From assembly GCA_018712825.1 (NCBI GenBank), contig DVGG01000038.1:1-64000 (forward strand): 64,000 nt of DNA, given 5' to 3'. How positions within the stretch are numbered: the stretch's first letter is position 1; the number at the start of each line of letters is the position of its first letter. Of this stretch, positions 30,794 through 40,425 are shown in pieces. Under the pieces are notes generated by a model that saw only the letters and a list, made by a program, of their open reading frames with translations, was not told where the DNA came from and made no database searches. This DNA comes from Candidatus Faecousia excrementipullorum. GTDB taxonomy: Bacteria; Bacillota; Clostridia; Oscillospirales; Oscillospiraceae. Position numbers and translations under genes: made by a program.

Positions 30794-33121
30794 ATGGCAA
30801 GGAAAAAGGAGTATGTGCGCCTGCGAAAGGACAGCGGGCAGCATCGAAGGATTCTTGTGGTGGGGGCGATGCTGGGACTGATGGCCTTTGTGCCGGCGGC
30901 CCTGCGGCTATACAGTCTGATGGTCACAAACTATGACTTTTACCGGCGCCTTGCCCTGGAAAATCAATCCCGGGTCACCCGGGTCATGGGGGAGCGGGGG
31001 GAGATTTACGACCGGAACATGAACCTGCTGGCAGGCAATGAGAGCGTGGAAAATGTGTACCTTGCCCCCCTGGAGCTGAACCAGTCCCAGGCAGACCTGC
31101 AGGCTCTGTCCCAGACTCTGGGGGAGCTACTGGAGGAGGACCCGGAGGAAATCCTGGCAAAGGCGGAGAACACCAAGCTTCGCTACCAGCAGATTGCCCG
31201 GAATGTGGACAGGGAGACGGCGGATGCCATCCGTAATTATGTCAACGAAACCGGAATCTCCGGGGTGCATCTGGAGCCCACCACCCAGCGGTACTACCCC
31301 TACGGAAGCCTTGCCTCCCAGGTGATTGGCTTTTCCAACATCTCCGGGGAGGGCTGCGAGGGGGTGGAGGCCGCCTACAACAGCTATCTGGCCGGCTCTC
31401 TGGGCCAGGTCATCACCTCCAAGGGAAACAACGAGATGGAAATGCCCTTTTCCTACGAGGACTTTGTGGAGGCGGGAAAAGGGGACAGCGTGATTCTTAC
31501 CATCGATGCCACGGTGCAGGCCTGTCTGGAAAAACAGATGGAAAACGCCATTGCCCGGTACGATGTGCAAAACGGTGCCTTCGGCATGGTGATGAACGCC
31601 AAAACCGGAGAGATTCTGGCTATGGCCACCATCGGGGGCTATGACCCCAACAATTACCTGGAAATTTACGATGAGGAAAAAGCCCTGGAGCTGGAGCAGC
31701 TGCGCCTTGCCTACCTCCAGGAACCAACGGACTCGGAGGCTTACCAGCAGAAGAAGGAGGCCTATACCCAGGCACTTCATGCCGCCCAGCTGGAGCAGTG
31801 GCGGAACCGGTGCATTTCCGACGGCTACGAACCCGGCTCCACCTTCAAGATTATGACCATGGCGGCGGCTCTGGACTGCGGGGCCATCACCCTGGATTCC
31901 TCTTTCTACTGCGGCGGTGCCGAGCAGATTCCCGGTCGTGCCCAGCTGCTGCACTGCTGGCGCTCTGCCGGTCACGGCAGCGAACAGACCCCCCAGGCCC
32001 TGCAAAATTCCTGCAACATCGCCTTTGCCCACATTGCCTTGCAGCTGGGCGGGGAGCGGTTTTACGAGTATGTGCAGAAGTTCGGGGTTCTGGAAAAAAC
32101 CGGAATCGACCTGGCAGGAGAGAGCAAGGGCGTCTTTTTTGACAAGTCCACGGTGACAGACACGGAAAAATGGGGGACGGCCTCCCTGACCTCCGGCTCC
32201 TTCGGCCAGACCTTCAAGCTTACCCCCTTGCAGCTGGTGCGGGCGGTGGCGGCGGTGGTCAACGGCGGCAACCTGCTGGAGCCTTACATCGTCCAGGAAG
32301 TGGTGGATGCCCAGGGTAACACGGTGCTGTACCAGGAACCCACGGTGATCCGCCAGGTGATTTCGGAGGAGACCTCCAAGACCATGTGCCAGCTGCTTCA
32401 GTCCGTGGTGGAGGAAGGAACGGCAAAAAATGCTCAGGTTGCCGGCTTCTCCATCGGTGGAAAAACCGGAACCAGTGAAAAAATTGATGTTTTCGATGAG
32501 AATGGCCAGAGAGTCCTGGATAAAATCGTATCATTTGTAGGGATTGCGCCCATGGACGATCCGGAGTATATTGTATTGGTAGCTTTGGACACCCCCTCCC
32601 GGGAAACGGGCATCTACATTTCCGGCGGCGTCATGGCGGCCCCCACAGTGGGAGCGGTAATGGCGGACATTCTTCCCTATCTGGGGGTGGAGCGGAGCTT
32701 CTCCCCGGAGGAGGCGGCAGGCCGGGAGATTGTTTTGGAGGACTTTACCGGCATGACCGTCTCCGATGCCCAGAAAAAGCTCAAGGAACTGGGGCTCACC
32801 GGGCAAATTATTGGTGAGGACGGCGTCATTACCGACCAGATTCCCGGAGCCGGAGAGACAATCCCCGGGGACAGTCAGGTGCTTCTCTACTGCGGGGAGG
32901 AGGCCCAGGAGCGGATGGTGGAAGTGCCGGACTTTTACGGCCTGAACCGACAGCAGGCCAGCGACCGGGCCGGGGAGCTGGGGCTGTATATCCTGGTCAC
33001 AGGCAACGACAGTCTGTCCCCCCAGGTGGTGGTGACCGGTCAGTCCATGCCGGCCGGAACCCAGGTGCCGGTGGGCACCACCATAGAATTGCAATTTGCA
33101 GACACCCAGGTATCTGATTAA
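30794..33121 (+). CDS. ftsI: Class B penicillin-binding protein with PASTA domains (FtsI/SpoVD type)
   Basis: 775-residue septal transpeptidase. One membrane helix (about 20-42), a PBP dimerisation domain with RGEIYDRNMNLLA, the transpeptidase with SxxK as GSTFK (Ser near 349), SxN as QNSCNIAFAH, and KTG as GGKTGTSEK (Lys near 557), then two PASTA repeats (about 648-702 and 710-771). It crosslinks septal peptidoglycan with FtsW. ATG 30794 follows GGCGGGGATCT; the frame is open 75 bases earlier without a good site. Bacillus has separate PbpB and SpoVD in this place; here only one gene is present, so it may serve both vegetative and spore septation. Confidence 0.95.
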   Translation: MARKKEYVRLRKDSGQHRRILVVGAMLGLMAFVPAALRLYSLMVTNYDFYRRLALENQSRVTRVMGERGEIYDRNMNLLAGNESVENVYLAPLELNQSQADLQALSQTLGELLEEDPEEILAKAENTKLRYQQIARNVDRETADAIRNYVNETGISGVHLEPTTQRYYPYGSLASQVIGFSNISGEGCEGVEAAYNSYLAGSLGQVITSKGNNEMEMPFSYEDFVEAGKGDSVILTIDATVQACLEKQMENAIARYDVQNGAFGMVMNAKTGEILAMATIGGYDPNNYLEIYDEEKALELEQLRLAYLQEPTDSEAYQQKKEAYTQALHAAQLEQWRNRCISDGYEPGSTFKIMTMAAALDCGAITLDSSFYCGGAEQIPGRAQLLHCWRSAGHGSEQTPQALQNSCNIAFAHIALQLGGERFYEYVQKFGVLEKTGIDLAGESKGVFFDKSTVTDTEKWGTASLTSGSFGQTFKLTPLQLVRAVAAVVNGGNLLEPYIVQEVVDAQGNTVLYQEPTVIRQVISEETSKTMCQLLQSVVEEGTAKNAQVAGFSIGGKTGTSEKIDVFDENGQRVLDKIVSFVGIAPMDDPEYIVLVALDTPSRETGIYISGGVMAAPTVGAVMADILPYLGVERSFSPEEAAGREIVLEDFTGMTVSDAQKKLKELGLTGQIIGEDGVITDQIPGAGETIPGDSQVLLYCGEEAQERMVEVPDFYGLNRQQASDRAGELGLYILVTGNDSLSPQVVVTGQSMPAGTQVPVGTTIELQFADTQVSD

Positions 33122-33149
33122 CTTTTCGCTTATATAAGGAGATTTACCT

Positions 33150-34601
33150 ATGAAGCTTAGAGAACTTCTTCAAAATGTGCAGGTGGTGCAGGCCACGGCG
33201 GATATGGATATGGAGATTGCCCATGTGGCCTACGACTCCCGGAAGGTGGGAGCGGGTGACCTTTTTGTGGCAGTTACCGGATTCGCCTCCGACGGCAACC
33301 GGTTCATCCCTATGGCTATGGAGAAGGGAGCGACCTGCGTGGTGTCCGCTAAGCCGTTGCCGGAGGGGGTTCCCGGGGTGCAGGTGGTGTCTGACCGGCT
33401 GGCCCTGGCCCAGATTGGAGCAAACTACTTTGGCCAGCCGGGAAAGAAGCTGAAACTCATCGGCATCACCGGCACCAACGGCAAGACCTCTGCCACTCTG
33501 CTTCTCAAATGCGTCATCGAACAGGTGCAAGGTGCCAAGGTGGGTCTCATCGGCACCATGGACAACTGGATTGGAGATAAGCGCATCCCCGCGGAGCGCA
33601 CCACCCCGGAGAGCTTTGAGCTGCAGGGACTGCTGGCTGCCATGGTGGAGGCAGGCTGCACCTACGCCATTATGGAGGTATCCTCCCATGCCATCGCCCT
33701 GGACAGAGTGGGGGGCCTTCACTATGAGGTGGCGGCCTTTACCAACCTGACAGAGGACCACCTGGACTTCCACAAGACCATGGAAAACTACTGCGATACC
33801 AAGGCAGAGCTTTTCGCCCGGTGCAGCCGGGCGGTGGTAAATGGGGATGACCCCTGGTGCTCCCGGATTCTGGGCAAATGCACCTGCCCGGTGATTACCA
33901 CCTCCGTCAAATCCCCGGCAGGGCTGTGGGCGGAGAATCTGGAGCTTCTGCCGGATGGGGTGACCTTTACTGCCCGGTATGGACAGCAGAGCGTCCCTGT
34001 CCGGGTGCCCATTCCCGGAAAGTTTACGGTGTATAACGCCCTGACGGTGCTGGGCTGCGCCCTGAGCCTGGGAATCTCCCTGGAGGCGGCGGCCGGGGCC
34101 CTGGCAACCGCTCCGGGGGTGAAGGGCCGGGTGGAGGTGGTTCCCACCCCCGGCAAACCCTACACGGTGCTCATCGACTACGCCCACACCCCCGACGGCC
34201 TTGAGAACGTCCTTCAGTCTGTGAAGGGCTTCTGCAAAGGACGGGTGATTGTGGTGTTCGGCTGCGGCGGCGACCGGGACCCCATGAAGCGGCCCATTAT
34301 GGGAAAAATCGCCACGGATCTTTCTGACCTGGCGGTGATTACCTCCGACAATCCCCGGACGGAGGAGCCCATGGCCATCATCCAGGATATTCTTGCAGGG
34401 GTAGATTCTGGGAAAAAGAATTATAAAGTTATCGAAAATCGCCCCAAAGCCATTGCTTATGCTATGGACATTGGGGAAAAGCATGATATAATTATACTGG
34501 CCGGAAAGGGCCATGAAACCTATCAGGAAATCCAGGGGGTAAAGCACCACCTGGATGAGCGGGAAGTGGTTGCCGCTTATCTTGAGGAAAAGAGGAACTG
34601 A
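33150..34601 (+). CDS. murE: UDP-MurNAc-L-Ala-D-Glu:meso-diaminopimelate ligase
   Basis: 483-residue Mur ligase adding the third stem-peptide residue. ATP loop ITGTNGKTS, the carbamylated-lysine region YCDTKAELF, IDYAHTPDGLENVL and the specificity motif SDNPRTEEP are present. DNPR marks meso-diaminopimelate as the added residue (lysine enzymes differ here), so the wall is predicted to be mDAP-type. AAGGAG precedes ATG 33150. Three bases separate it from murF. Confidence 0.97.
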   Translation: MKLRELLQNVQVVQATADMDMEIAHVAYDSRKVGAGDLFVAVTGFASDGNRFIPMAMEKGATCVVSAKPLPEGVPGVQVVSDRLALAQIGANYFGQPGKKLKLIGITGTNGKTSATLLLKCVIEQVQGAKVGLIGTMDNWIGDKRIPAERTTPESFELQGLLAAMVEAGCTYAIMEVSSHAIALDRVGGLHYEVAAFTNLTEDHLDFHKTMENYCDTKAELFARCSRAVVNGDDPWCSRILGKCTCPVITTSVKSPAGLWAENLELLPDGVTFTARYGQQSVPVRVPIPGKFTVYNALTVLGCALSLGISLEAAAGALATAPGVKGRVEVVPTPGKPYTVLIDYAHTPDGLENVLQSVKGFCKGRVIVVFGCGGDRDPMKRPIMGKIATDLSDLAVITSDNPRTEEPMAIIQDILAGVDSGKKNYKVIENRPKAIAYAMDIGEKHDIIILAGKGHETYQEIQGVKHHLDEREVVAAYLEEKRN

Positions 34602-34603
34602 TT

Positions 34604-35965
34604 ATGGGCAGAATTTCGTTGCAGCAGGCAGCCCTTTGGTGCGGCGGCAGCGTGCAGGAAAAATATAAAGAGGTCACCTTTCTGGGTGCCAACAATGACA
34701 GCAGGCGTATCCAGCCGGGGCAGCTGTTCCTGGCCCTGCAGGGTGTCCGGGACGGACACGACTTTATCCCCGCAGCCCTGGAAAAGGGGGCGGCGGCGGT
34801 GCTGTGCACCCACTGCGATGGGGACTATCCTGCCATTGTGGTGCCGGATGTGCGGCTGGCTCTGGGCGAGATTGCCAGGCAGGAGCGGCTGCGCCTGGGC
34901 ATGAAGGTAGTGGGCATCACCGGCTCCGTGGGAAAAAGCACCACCAAGGAGATGGTGGCGGCGGTGCTGGAAGGCACCTACCGGGTAGCCAAGACCCCCG
35001 CCAACCACAACAACGACATCGGTATGCCCATGGCCATCCTTTCCATGCCGGAGGATACCCAGATGGCGGTGGTGGAGATGGGCATGAACCATTTCCGGGA
35101 GATTGCCTACCTGACGGAGATTGCCCGGCCGGAGCTGGCGGTGGTGGTGAACATCGGCACCATGCACATTGAGTTCCTGGGCTCCCGGGAGGGGATTCTC
35201 AAGGCCAAGATGGAAATTCAGGAGGGCATGCCGGAAAACGGCACCCTGTACTTAAACGGCGATGATGCCCTTTTGTGGCGTTGCCAGGGAACGACGGTGA
35301 TTCCTGTCCAGTACTTTGGAGTGGAGAACGACCAGAGTCAGGTGCAGGCCCTGGATGTGCAGGAGGAGCCCGGCGGGGTTTCCTTCCGGGTCAAGACTCC
35401 CCGGGGTGACTTTTCCGTGAATCTGCCGGTGGAGGGACTGCACTATGTCCACGATGCCCTGGCTGCGGTTTCCGTGGGTCTGGGACTGGATGTACCCCTG
35501 GACAAAATCCGGGAGGGACTGGAGAGCTTCCAGAATATGGAAGGGCGCCAGGAGATTATGGAAATCAAGGGCTACACCATTATCAAGGACTGCTACAACG
35601 CAGGCCCGGAGTCCATGGCCGCAGCTTTGCGGGTGCTTCACAACCGTCCCGGCCGCCATGTGGCGGTGCTGGGAGATATGCTGGAGCTGGGCTTTGCCAG
35701 CGCAGCGGAGCACTACAAGGTGGGCCGGATTGCTGCGGAGCAGGCGGATTTGCTGTTTGCCTACGGCCCCAGCAGCAGCCGGGTGCTGGGGGGCGCCATT
35801 ACCGGCGGTATGCCCCTGAGCCGGGCCAAGGCTTTTGAGGACCGGAGCAAGCTGGTCAAAGCCCTGAAGCAGATGACAAAACCGGGGGATGTGCTGCTGT
35901 TCAAAGGCTCCCGGGGAATGCGGATGGAGCTGGCCCTGGAAGAATTTTTGAAAACAGAAGAATAA
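34604..35965 (+). CDS. murF: UDP-MurNAc-tripeptide:D-Ala-D-Ala ligase
   Basis: 453-residue MurF, adding D-Ala-D-Ala to complete the pentapeptide precursor. ATP loop GITGSVGKSTTKEM, GNHNNDIGMPMAIL-like NHNNDIGMPM, VVEMGMNHFREIAYL, and DCYNAGPESMAAAL are all family marks. ATG 34604 follows GAGGAACTGATT, immediately after murE. Length is normal. Confidence 0.97.
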   Translation: MGRISLQQAALWCGGSVQEKYKEVTFLGANNDSRRIQPGQLFLALQGVRDGHDFIPAALEKGAAAVLCTHCDGDYPAIVVPDVRLALGEIARQERLRLGMKVVGITGSVGKSTTKEMVAAVLEGTYRVAKTPANHNNDIGMPMAILSMPEDTQMAVVEMGMNHFREIAYLTEIARPELAVVVNIGTMHIEFLGSREGILKAKMEIQEGMPENGTLYLNGDDALLWRCQGTTVIPVQYFGVENDQSQVQALDVQEEPGGVSFRVKTPRGDFSVNLPVEGLHYVHDALAAVSVGLGLDVPLDKIREGLESFQNMEGRQEIMEIKGYTIIKDCYNAGPESMAAALRVLHNRPGRHVAVLGDMLELGFASAAEHYKVGRIAAEQADLLFAYGPSSSRVLGGAITGGMPLSRAKAFEDRSKLVKALKQMTKPGDVLLFKGSRGMRMELALEEFLKTEE

Positions 35966-35979
35966 TCGGAGGAAAATCC

Positions 35980-36957
35980 ATGACAAGTGTATTGATTACC
36001 GCAGGCGCAAGCCTGATTCTCACTGCCGTGCTGGGCTATTTCCTGCTGCCTCTGCTGCGGGCGCTGAAGGCGGGCCAGTCCGTCCGGGAAATCGGCCCCA
36101 CCTGGCACAACAACAAGGCAGGCACCCCTCTCATGGGCGGCCTCATGTTCATTCTGGCGGCCATTGTGTGCCTGCTGGCCAATGTGGGCAGAATCCGGGA
36201 CTACTCCGTATTCTATGTCCTGATTCTGGGACTGTGCTTTGGCCTCGTGGGCTTTCTGGATGACTACTGCAAGGTAAAGTACAAGCGGGACCTGGGCCTG
36301 ACGGCTCTGCAGAAGGCCATGCTCCAGATGGCTGTGTCTGCCATCTTCCTGTATCTGCTTTACAAGCAGGGCATCCTTACCTGTGACTTGTACATCCCCT
36401 TCGTGGATGTGCGGTTCCAGATTCATCCCCTCCTTTATATCTTCTTTGCCATGTTCGTGATGGTGGGCTGCGTCAATGCGGTGAACCTCACCGACGGCAT
36501 CGACGGCCTTTCCTCCAGCGTCACCATCCCGGTGATGGTGTTCTTTACCGCCGCCTCTCTCGGCATGAAGCGCTACGACCTGGCCCTGCTGCCGGCGGCT
36601 CTGGTGGGCGGCCTCATCGCCTACCTGTTCTACAACTGGCACCCTGCCAAGGTGTTCATGGGAGATACGGGTTCCCTGTTTTTGGGGGGCATCGTGTGCG
36701 CCATGGCCTTTGCCCTGGACATTCCCCTGATTCTTGTGCTGGTGGGCTTTGTCTACATCGTGGAGACGGTGTCCGATCTGATTCAGATTGGCTATTTCAA
36801 GGCCACCCATGGCAAGCGTTTCTTTAAGATGGCTCCCATCCACCACCATTTTGAGATGTGCGGCTGGAAGGAAGAGAAGATTGTGATTGTGTTTGCGGCT
36901 GTGTCGGCAGTGATGTGCCTGCTGGCCTGGTTTGGTATTTCCAGCCTGGTAGGCTGA
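35980..36957 (+). CDS. mraY: Phospho-N-acetylmuramoyl-pentapeptide transferase
   Basis: 325-residue polytopic enzyme making lipid I from UDP-MurNAc-pentapeptide and undecaprenyl phosphate. About ten membrane segments; catalytic motifs GLVGFLDDYCKVKYKRDLG, NAVNLTDGIDGL and the C-terminal MAPIHHHFEMCGWKEEKIV are intact. CGGAGGAAAATCC precedes ATG 35980. Confidence 0.98.
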   Translation: MTSVLITAGASLILTAVLGYFLLPLLRALKAGQSVREIGPTWHNNKAGTPLMGGLMFILAAIVCLLANVGRIRDYSVFYVLILGLCFGLVGFLDDYCKVKYKRDLGLTALQKAMLQMAVSAIFLYLLYKQGILTCDLYIPFVDVRFQIHPLLYIFFAMFVMVGCVNAVNLTDGIDGLSSSVTIPVMVFFTAASLGMKRYDLALLPAALVGGLIAYLFYNWHPAKVFMGDTGSLFLGGIVCAMAFALDIPLILVLVGFVYIVETVSDLIQIGYFKATHGKRFFKMAPIHHHFEMCGWKEEKIVIVFAAVSAVMCLLAWFGISSLVG

Positions 36958-36970
36958 GAAAGGAGCTTCT

Positions 36971-38140
36971 ATGGCAATACAGCCCCGTCTGTATGCCAAA
37001 GAGAACCGCCTGGGAAGATTTTCCCGGGATGAAAGTGTGGATATTCCCTTTTTGCTGCTGCTTCTGACCCTGCTGGCGGTGGGGCTTACCATGCTCTACT
37101 CTGCCAGCGCGGCCCAGAGCGCATACGATACCCGCTACGCCACCACCACAAGGTATCTGCAAAAGCAGCTGGTGTGTGCTGTGATTGGCCTGGTGGCCAT
37201 GGCCTTTGCCAGCCGGATTCCGGCGGAGTTCTGGCTGAAAGCGGCCTGGCCTCTTTACGGCATCAGCATTGTGCTTTTGCTTTCGGTGCTGGTGGTGGGA
37301 GAGTCGGTAAACGGAGCCAAGCGGTGGATCAACATTGCCGGGGTGCAGTTTCAGCCCTCGGAGATTGCCAAATTCACCCTGATTCTCCTGTTTGCCAAGC
37401 TGACCCGGGGGTTCGGCGGCTATGCCAAAACCTTCCGGTATGGGGTGCTGGGCTTCGGAGCCGCCCTGATGGGCATTTTGGTGCCCCTGGCCCTGGAAAA
37501 GCACCTTTCTGCCATTATGCTCATGGGTTTGGTGGCGGTGGTGATGATGTTCATAGCCGGCACCAGCCTCAAGTGGCTGGGAATGGGGGCAGGCTTTGCC
37601 GGATTGTTCGTCCTGGTGTATACCCGCCTCATGGGCTATGCCGGAGACCGGGTCACCGCCTGGCTCCACCCGGAGCAGGACCCGTCGGATACGGGCTACC
37701 AGATTTTGCAGTCCCTTTACGCCATTGGCTCCGGGGGACTGTTCGGATTGGGATTCGGAAAAAGCAGGCAGAAATATATGTATCTGCCTTTTCAATATAA
37801 TGACTATATTTTCGCCATTATCTGCGAGGAATTGGGCTTTGTGGGGGCAATGGGTATTATTTTGCTGTTTGTCCTGCTGATTCTTCGGGGATACTGGATT
37901 GCCCTGCAGGCCCGGGACCGGTTTTCAACGGTGCTGGCTGCGGGCCTCGTCACCCTCATCGGGGTGCAGGTGGTGCTGAACCTGGGGGTTGTCACCAACC
38001 TGCTGCCCTCCACGGGAATTGCCATGCCCTTCTTCTCCTACGGAGGAACGGCCCTGGCGGTGAACCTGGGGGAGATGGGGATTGTTTTGAGCATTTCCCG
38101 GCAGAGAAACCGGGCAAAGGGACAGGAGGACTTGCTGTGA
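36971..38140 (+). CDS. ftsW: SEDS peptidoglycan polymerase FtsW
   Basis: 389-residue SEDS-family glycosyltransferase polymerising lipid II at the septum with its PBP partner. Ten or so hydrophobic segments; SEDS motifs GAKRWINIAGVQFQPSEIAKF, HLSAIMLMGL and the C-terminal LLPSTGIAMPFFSYGGTAL are clear. AAAGGAG precedes ATG 36971. Its place between mraY and murG argues for FtsW rather than RodA or SpoVE. Confidence 0.95.
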   Translation: MAIQPRLYAKENRLGRFSRDESVDIPFLLLLLTLLAVGLTMLYSASAAQSAYDTRYATTTRYLQKQLVCAVIGLVAMAFASRIPAEFWLKAAWPLYGISIVLLLSVLVVGESVNGAKRWINIAGVQFQPSEIAKFTLILLFAKLTRGFGGYAKTFRYGVLGFGAALMGILVPLALEKHLSAIMLMGLVAVVMMFIAGTSLKWLGMGAGFAGLFVLVYTRLMGYAGDRVTAWLHPEQDPSDTGYQILQSLYAIGSGGLFGLGFGKSRQKYMYLPFQYNDYIFAIICEELGFVGAMGIILLFVLLILRGYWIALQARDRFSTVLAAGLVTLIGVQVVLNLGVVTNLLPSTGIAMPFFSYGGTALAVNLGEMGIVLSISRQRNRAKGQEDLL

Positions 38141-39267
38141 ATGTCGTATTTACCTGCGGCGGCACCGGCGGACACATTGTGCCGGCCATTGCCATCGCCA
38201 ATACCTGGAAGGAGCATTACCCGGACAGCCGGATTCTGTTTATCGGCGGTACGGAGAAGATGGAGCGGGAGCTGATTCCCAAGGCAGGCTATGAGCTCAT
38301 CAGCCTGGAAACCCACGGCATCAGCCGGGGCAAGTCTCCGGCGGCCATGTGGCACAATGTAAAGACCGTGGTATCCACTCTCAAGGCGGTGGCGGCCTGT
38401 AAAAAGATTTTCCGGGAAGTTAAGCCCCAGGTGATTGTGGGCACCGGCGGCTACGCCAGCTTCCCGGCACTGCTGGCAGGAAGCCGCATGGGCATCCCTA
38501 CCTGCGTCCACGAGAGCAACGCCGTGCCGGGCATGACCACCCGGATGGCTGCCAAATGGGTAGACCGGGTGCTGGTGTGCTTCACCGACAGCGCCAAGTA
38601 CTACCCGGACCCCAAGAAGGTTTCTGTGGTGGGTATGCCGGTGCGCCGGGAGTTCATTTACACGGATAAAGCCCAGGCCCGGAGCATCCTGGGGCTGGAT
38701 CACCGCCCGGTGGTGGTGTCCACCTTCGGCAGCCAGGGTGCAGAGGCCATGAACCAGATGATTGCGGAGCTGTTCCGTTTGGAGAAGCTGGCAGGCTACC
38801 CCTTCCAGCACATCCACGGCGTAGGCAGCTTCGGCTGGCGGTGGATGCCCCAGCTGGTAAAGGCCAAGGGGGTTGACCTGGAGAAGGAGACCTCCATCTC
38901 CATGAAGGAATATATCTACGATATGCCCACGGTGATGACCGCGGCGGATATCGTTATCAGCCGGGCAGGCGCCTCCTCCTGCAACGAGATTGCCGCCTGC
39001 GGCAAGCCCTGCATCCTCATCCCTTCTCCCAATGTGACGGACAATCACCAGGAGAAGAACGCCCGTGCCCTGGAGAACAAGGGGGGCGCCATCGTCATGC
39101 TGGAAAAGGACAGCAGCGCCCAGGCGGTGATGGACTGCATCACAGGCCTTCTGAAGGATAAGCCCCGGTATGAGTCCATGGTGAAGGCACTGCACGGGAT
39201 TTCCATTCCCGACAGCGCCGAGCAGGTCTGTAAAATCATGCGGGAACTGACAAAAGGAAACAAGTAA
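38137..39267 (+). CDS. murG: UDP-GlcNAc:undecaprenyl-PP-MurNAc-pentapeptide GlcNAc transferase
   Basis: 376-residue MurG, a peripheral GT28 enzyme forming lipid II. N-terminal glycine loop FTCGGTGGHIVPAIAIA, GGYASFPALLA, CVHESNAVPG and the C-terminal SRAGASSCNEIAACGKP with ILIPSPNVTDNHQEKNA are present. It uses a GTG start at 38137 that overlaps the ftsW stop (GTGA), with AGGAGG upstream, so translation is coupled. Confidence 0.97.
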   Translation: MNVVFTCGGTGGHIVPAIAIANTWKEHYPDSRILFIGGTEKMERELIPKAGYELISLETHGISRGKSPAAMWHNVKTVVSTLKAVAACKKIFREVKPQVIVGTGGYASFPALLAGSRMGIPTCVHESNAVPGMTTRMAAKWVDRVLVCFTDSAKYYPDPKKVSVVGMPVRREFIYTDKAQARSILGLDHRPVVVSTFGSQGAEAMNQMIAELFRLEKLAGYPFQHIHGVGSFGWRWMPQLVKAKGVDLEKETSISMKEYIYDMPTVMTAADIVISRAGASSCNEIAACGKPCILIPSPNVTDNHQEKNARALENKGGAIVMLEKDSSAQAVMDCITGLLKDKPRYESMVKALHGISIPDSAEQVCKIMRELTKGNK

Positions 39268-39278
39268 GGAGAAAGCCT

Positions 39279-40289
39279 ATGGCTACCAGAGAGAGAACCG
39301 GCAGGAAAAGACCGCCGGAGCAAACCAACAGGCCTCAGCGGCCCCAGCGGAAAAGTAGACCCAAACGGGAGTGGGAGGATGTGGTGTATACACAGCCCAA
39401 GCCCTTCCAGCGCAACCGCTTCCTCCTGCGGCTGGCAACGGTGCTGGCGGTGGTGATTGCCATTGTCATGGGTATTTCCGTTTTCTTCAAAGTGGAGAAT
39501 ATCACGGTGTCCGGAGCCAGCCGGTATACCGCCTGGGAAATCCGGGAGGCTTCCGGAATCCGGGAGGGTTCCCAGCTGCTGGGCATCAGCGAAGCCCAGA
39601 TCAGCGGCAGAATCATCTCCCAGCTTCCCTATGTGGGCAGCGTCCGGGTAAGTATAAAATTGCCGGATACGGTACATATTGACATCGTGGAGATGGAGCG
39701 GCAGGAGCTGTACGGCATTCTGGACCAGAATGACACCTGGTGGCTCATCTCCGGAGAGGGACGGGTGCTCCAGCAGACGGACAGCGCCACCGTCGCCGGC
39801 TGCACCAGAATCGAGGGCGTGAAGCTTCAGGATCCCCAGGCAGGAGAACAGGCCATGGCCTGGCAGCCGGAGCCGGAGACCAGCGAACCCACGGAGGACA
39901 CCACGGAAGCCGCCACCGAAGCAACGGAGCCTTCCTCGGAATCCACCGACCCCACCGAAACCACCCAGCCCACGGAGGCGACCCAGGACACGGCGACTGC
40001 GGCCCAGAAGCTGGAAATGGCCCTGGCTCTGGCAGAGCAGCTGGCAGCCAATAACCTGAAGGATAAGATTGCCTCCATCCAGGTGGAGGATTTGACCCAG
40101 CTGGAGTTCTGGTATACCCAGCAGTATCAGGTGAAACTGGGAGACGGCAGCAACCTGGCCTATAAAGTGAACGCCGCCGCCATGGCCATCCGCCAGCTGG
40201 CCTCCTACGAGAGCGGCGTGCTGGACGCCAGCTTTACCACCTGGCCGGACCAGGTGGGATACACCCCATTTGGCAATGCAGACAATTAG
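39279..40289 (+). CDS. ftsQ: FtsQ/DivIB-type cell division protein with a low-complexity insertion
   Basis: 336-residue bitopic protein of the divisome. A basic, Pro-rich cytoplasmic tail (1-48), one membrane helix (49-70), a POTRA domain (about 71-140, KVENITVSGASRY ... LPDTVHIDIVE), then the beta domain (WWLISGEGRVLQ, IEGVKL). That domain is interrupted by a Thr/Glu/Pro/Ser-rich stretch at about 196-240 (TSEPTEDTTEAATEATEP and so on) before a helix and a C-terminal part (LEFWYTQQYQVKLGDGSNLAYKV). Located between murG and ftsZ as expected; ftsA, often next, is absent. AAGGAG precedes ATG 39279. Confidence 0.9.
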   Translation: MATRERTGRKRPPEQTNRPQRPQRKSRPKREWEDVVYTQPKPFQRNRFLLRLATVLAVVIAIVMGISVFFKVENITVSGASRYTAWEIREASGIREGSQLLGISEAQISGRIISQLPYVGSVRVSIKLPDTVHIDIVEMERQELYGILDQNDTWWLISGEGRVLQQTDSATVAGCTRIEGVKLQDPQAGEQAMAWQPEPETSEPTEDTTEAATEATEPSSESTDPTETTQPTEATQDTATAAQKLEMALALAEQLAANNLKDKIASIQVEDLTQLEFWYTQQYQVKLGDGSNLAYKVNAAAMAIRQLASYESGVLDASFTTWPDQVGYTPFGNADN

Positions 40290-40326
40290 TTATGTAAATT
40301 CTTCGGGAAAAAAGTAAGATTTTCTA

Positions 40327-40355
40327 TTGACCAAATGGTGTTTTCACGATAGAAT
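40327..40355 (+). promoter_or_regulatory. Promoter of ftsZ
   Basis: TTGACC at 40327-40332, a 17-base spacer, TAGAAT at 40350-40355. It lies in a 136-base A/T-rich gap and gives ftsZ a transcript separate from the rest of the dcw cluster. Confidence 0.8.
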
Positions 40356-40425
40356 AAGGAAGTAACATTGTATTTACTGCAAATCCCCTGGATTTTTAGC
40401 AAACCATACATAGGAGGAGAAGAAT

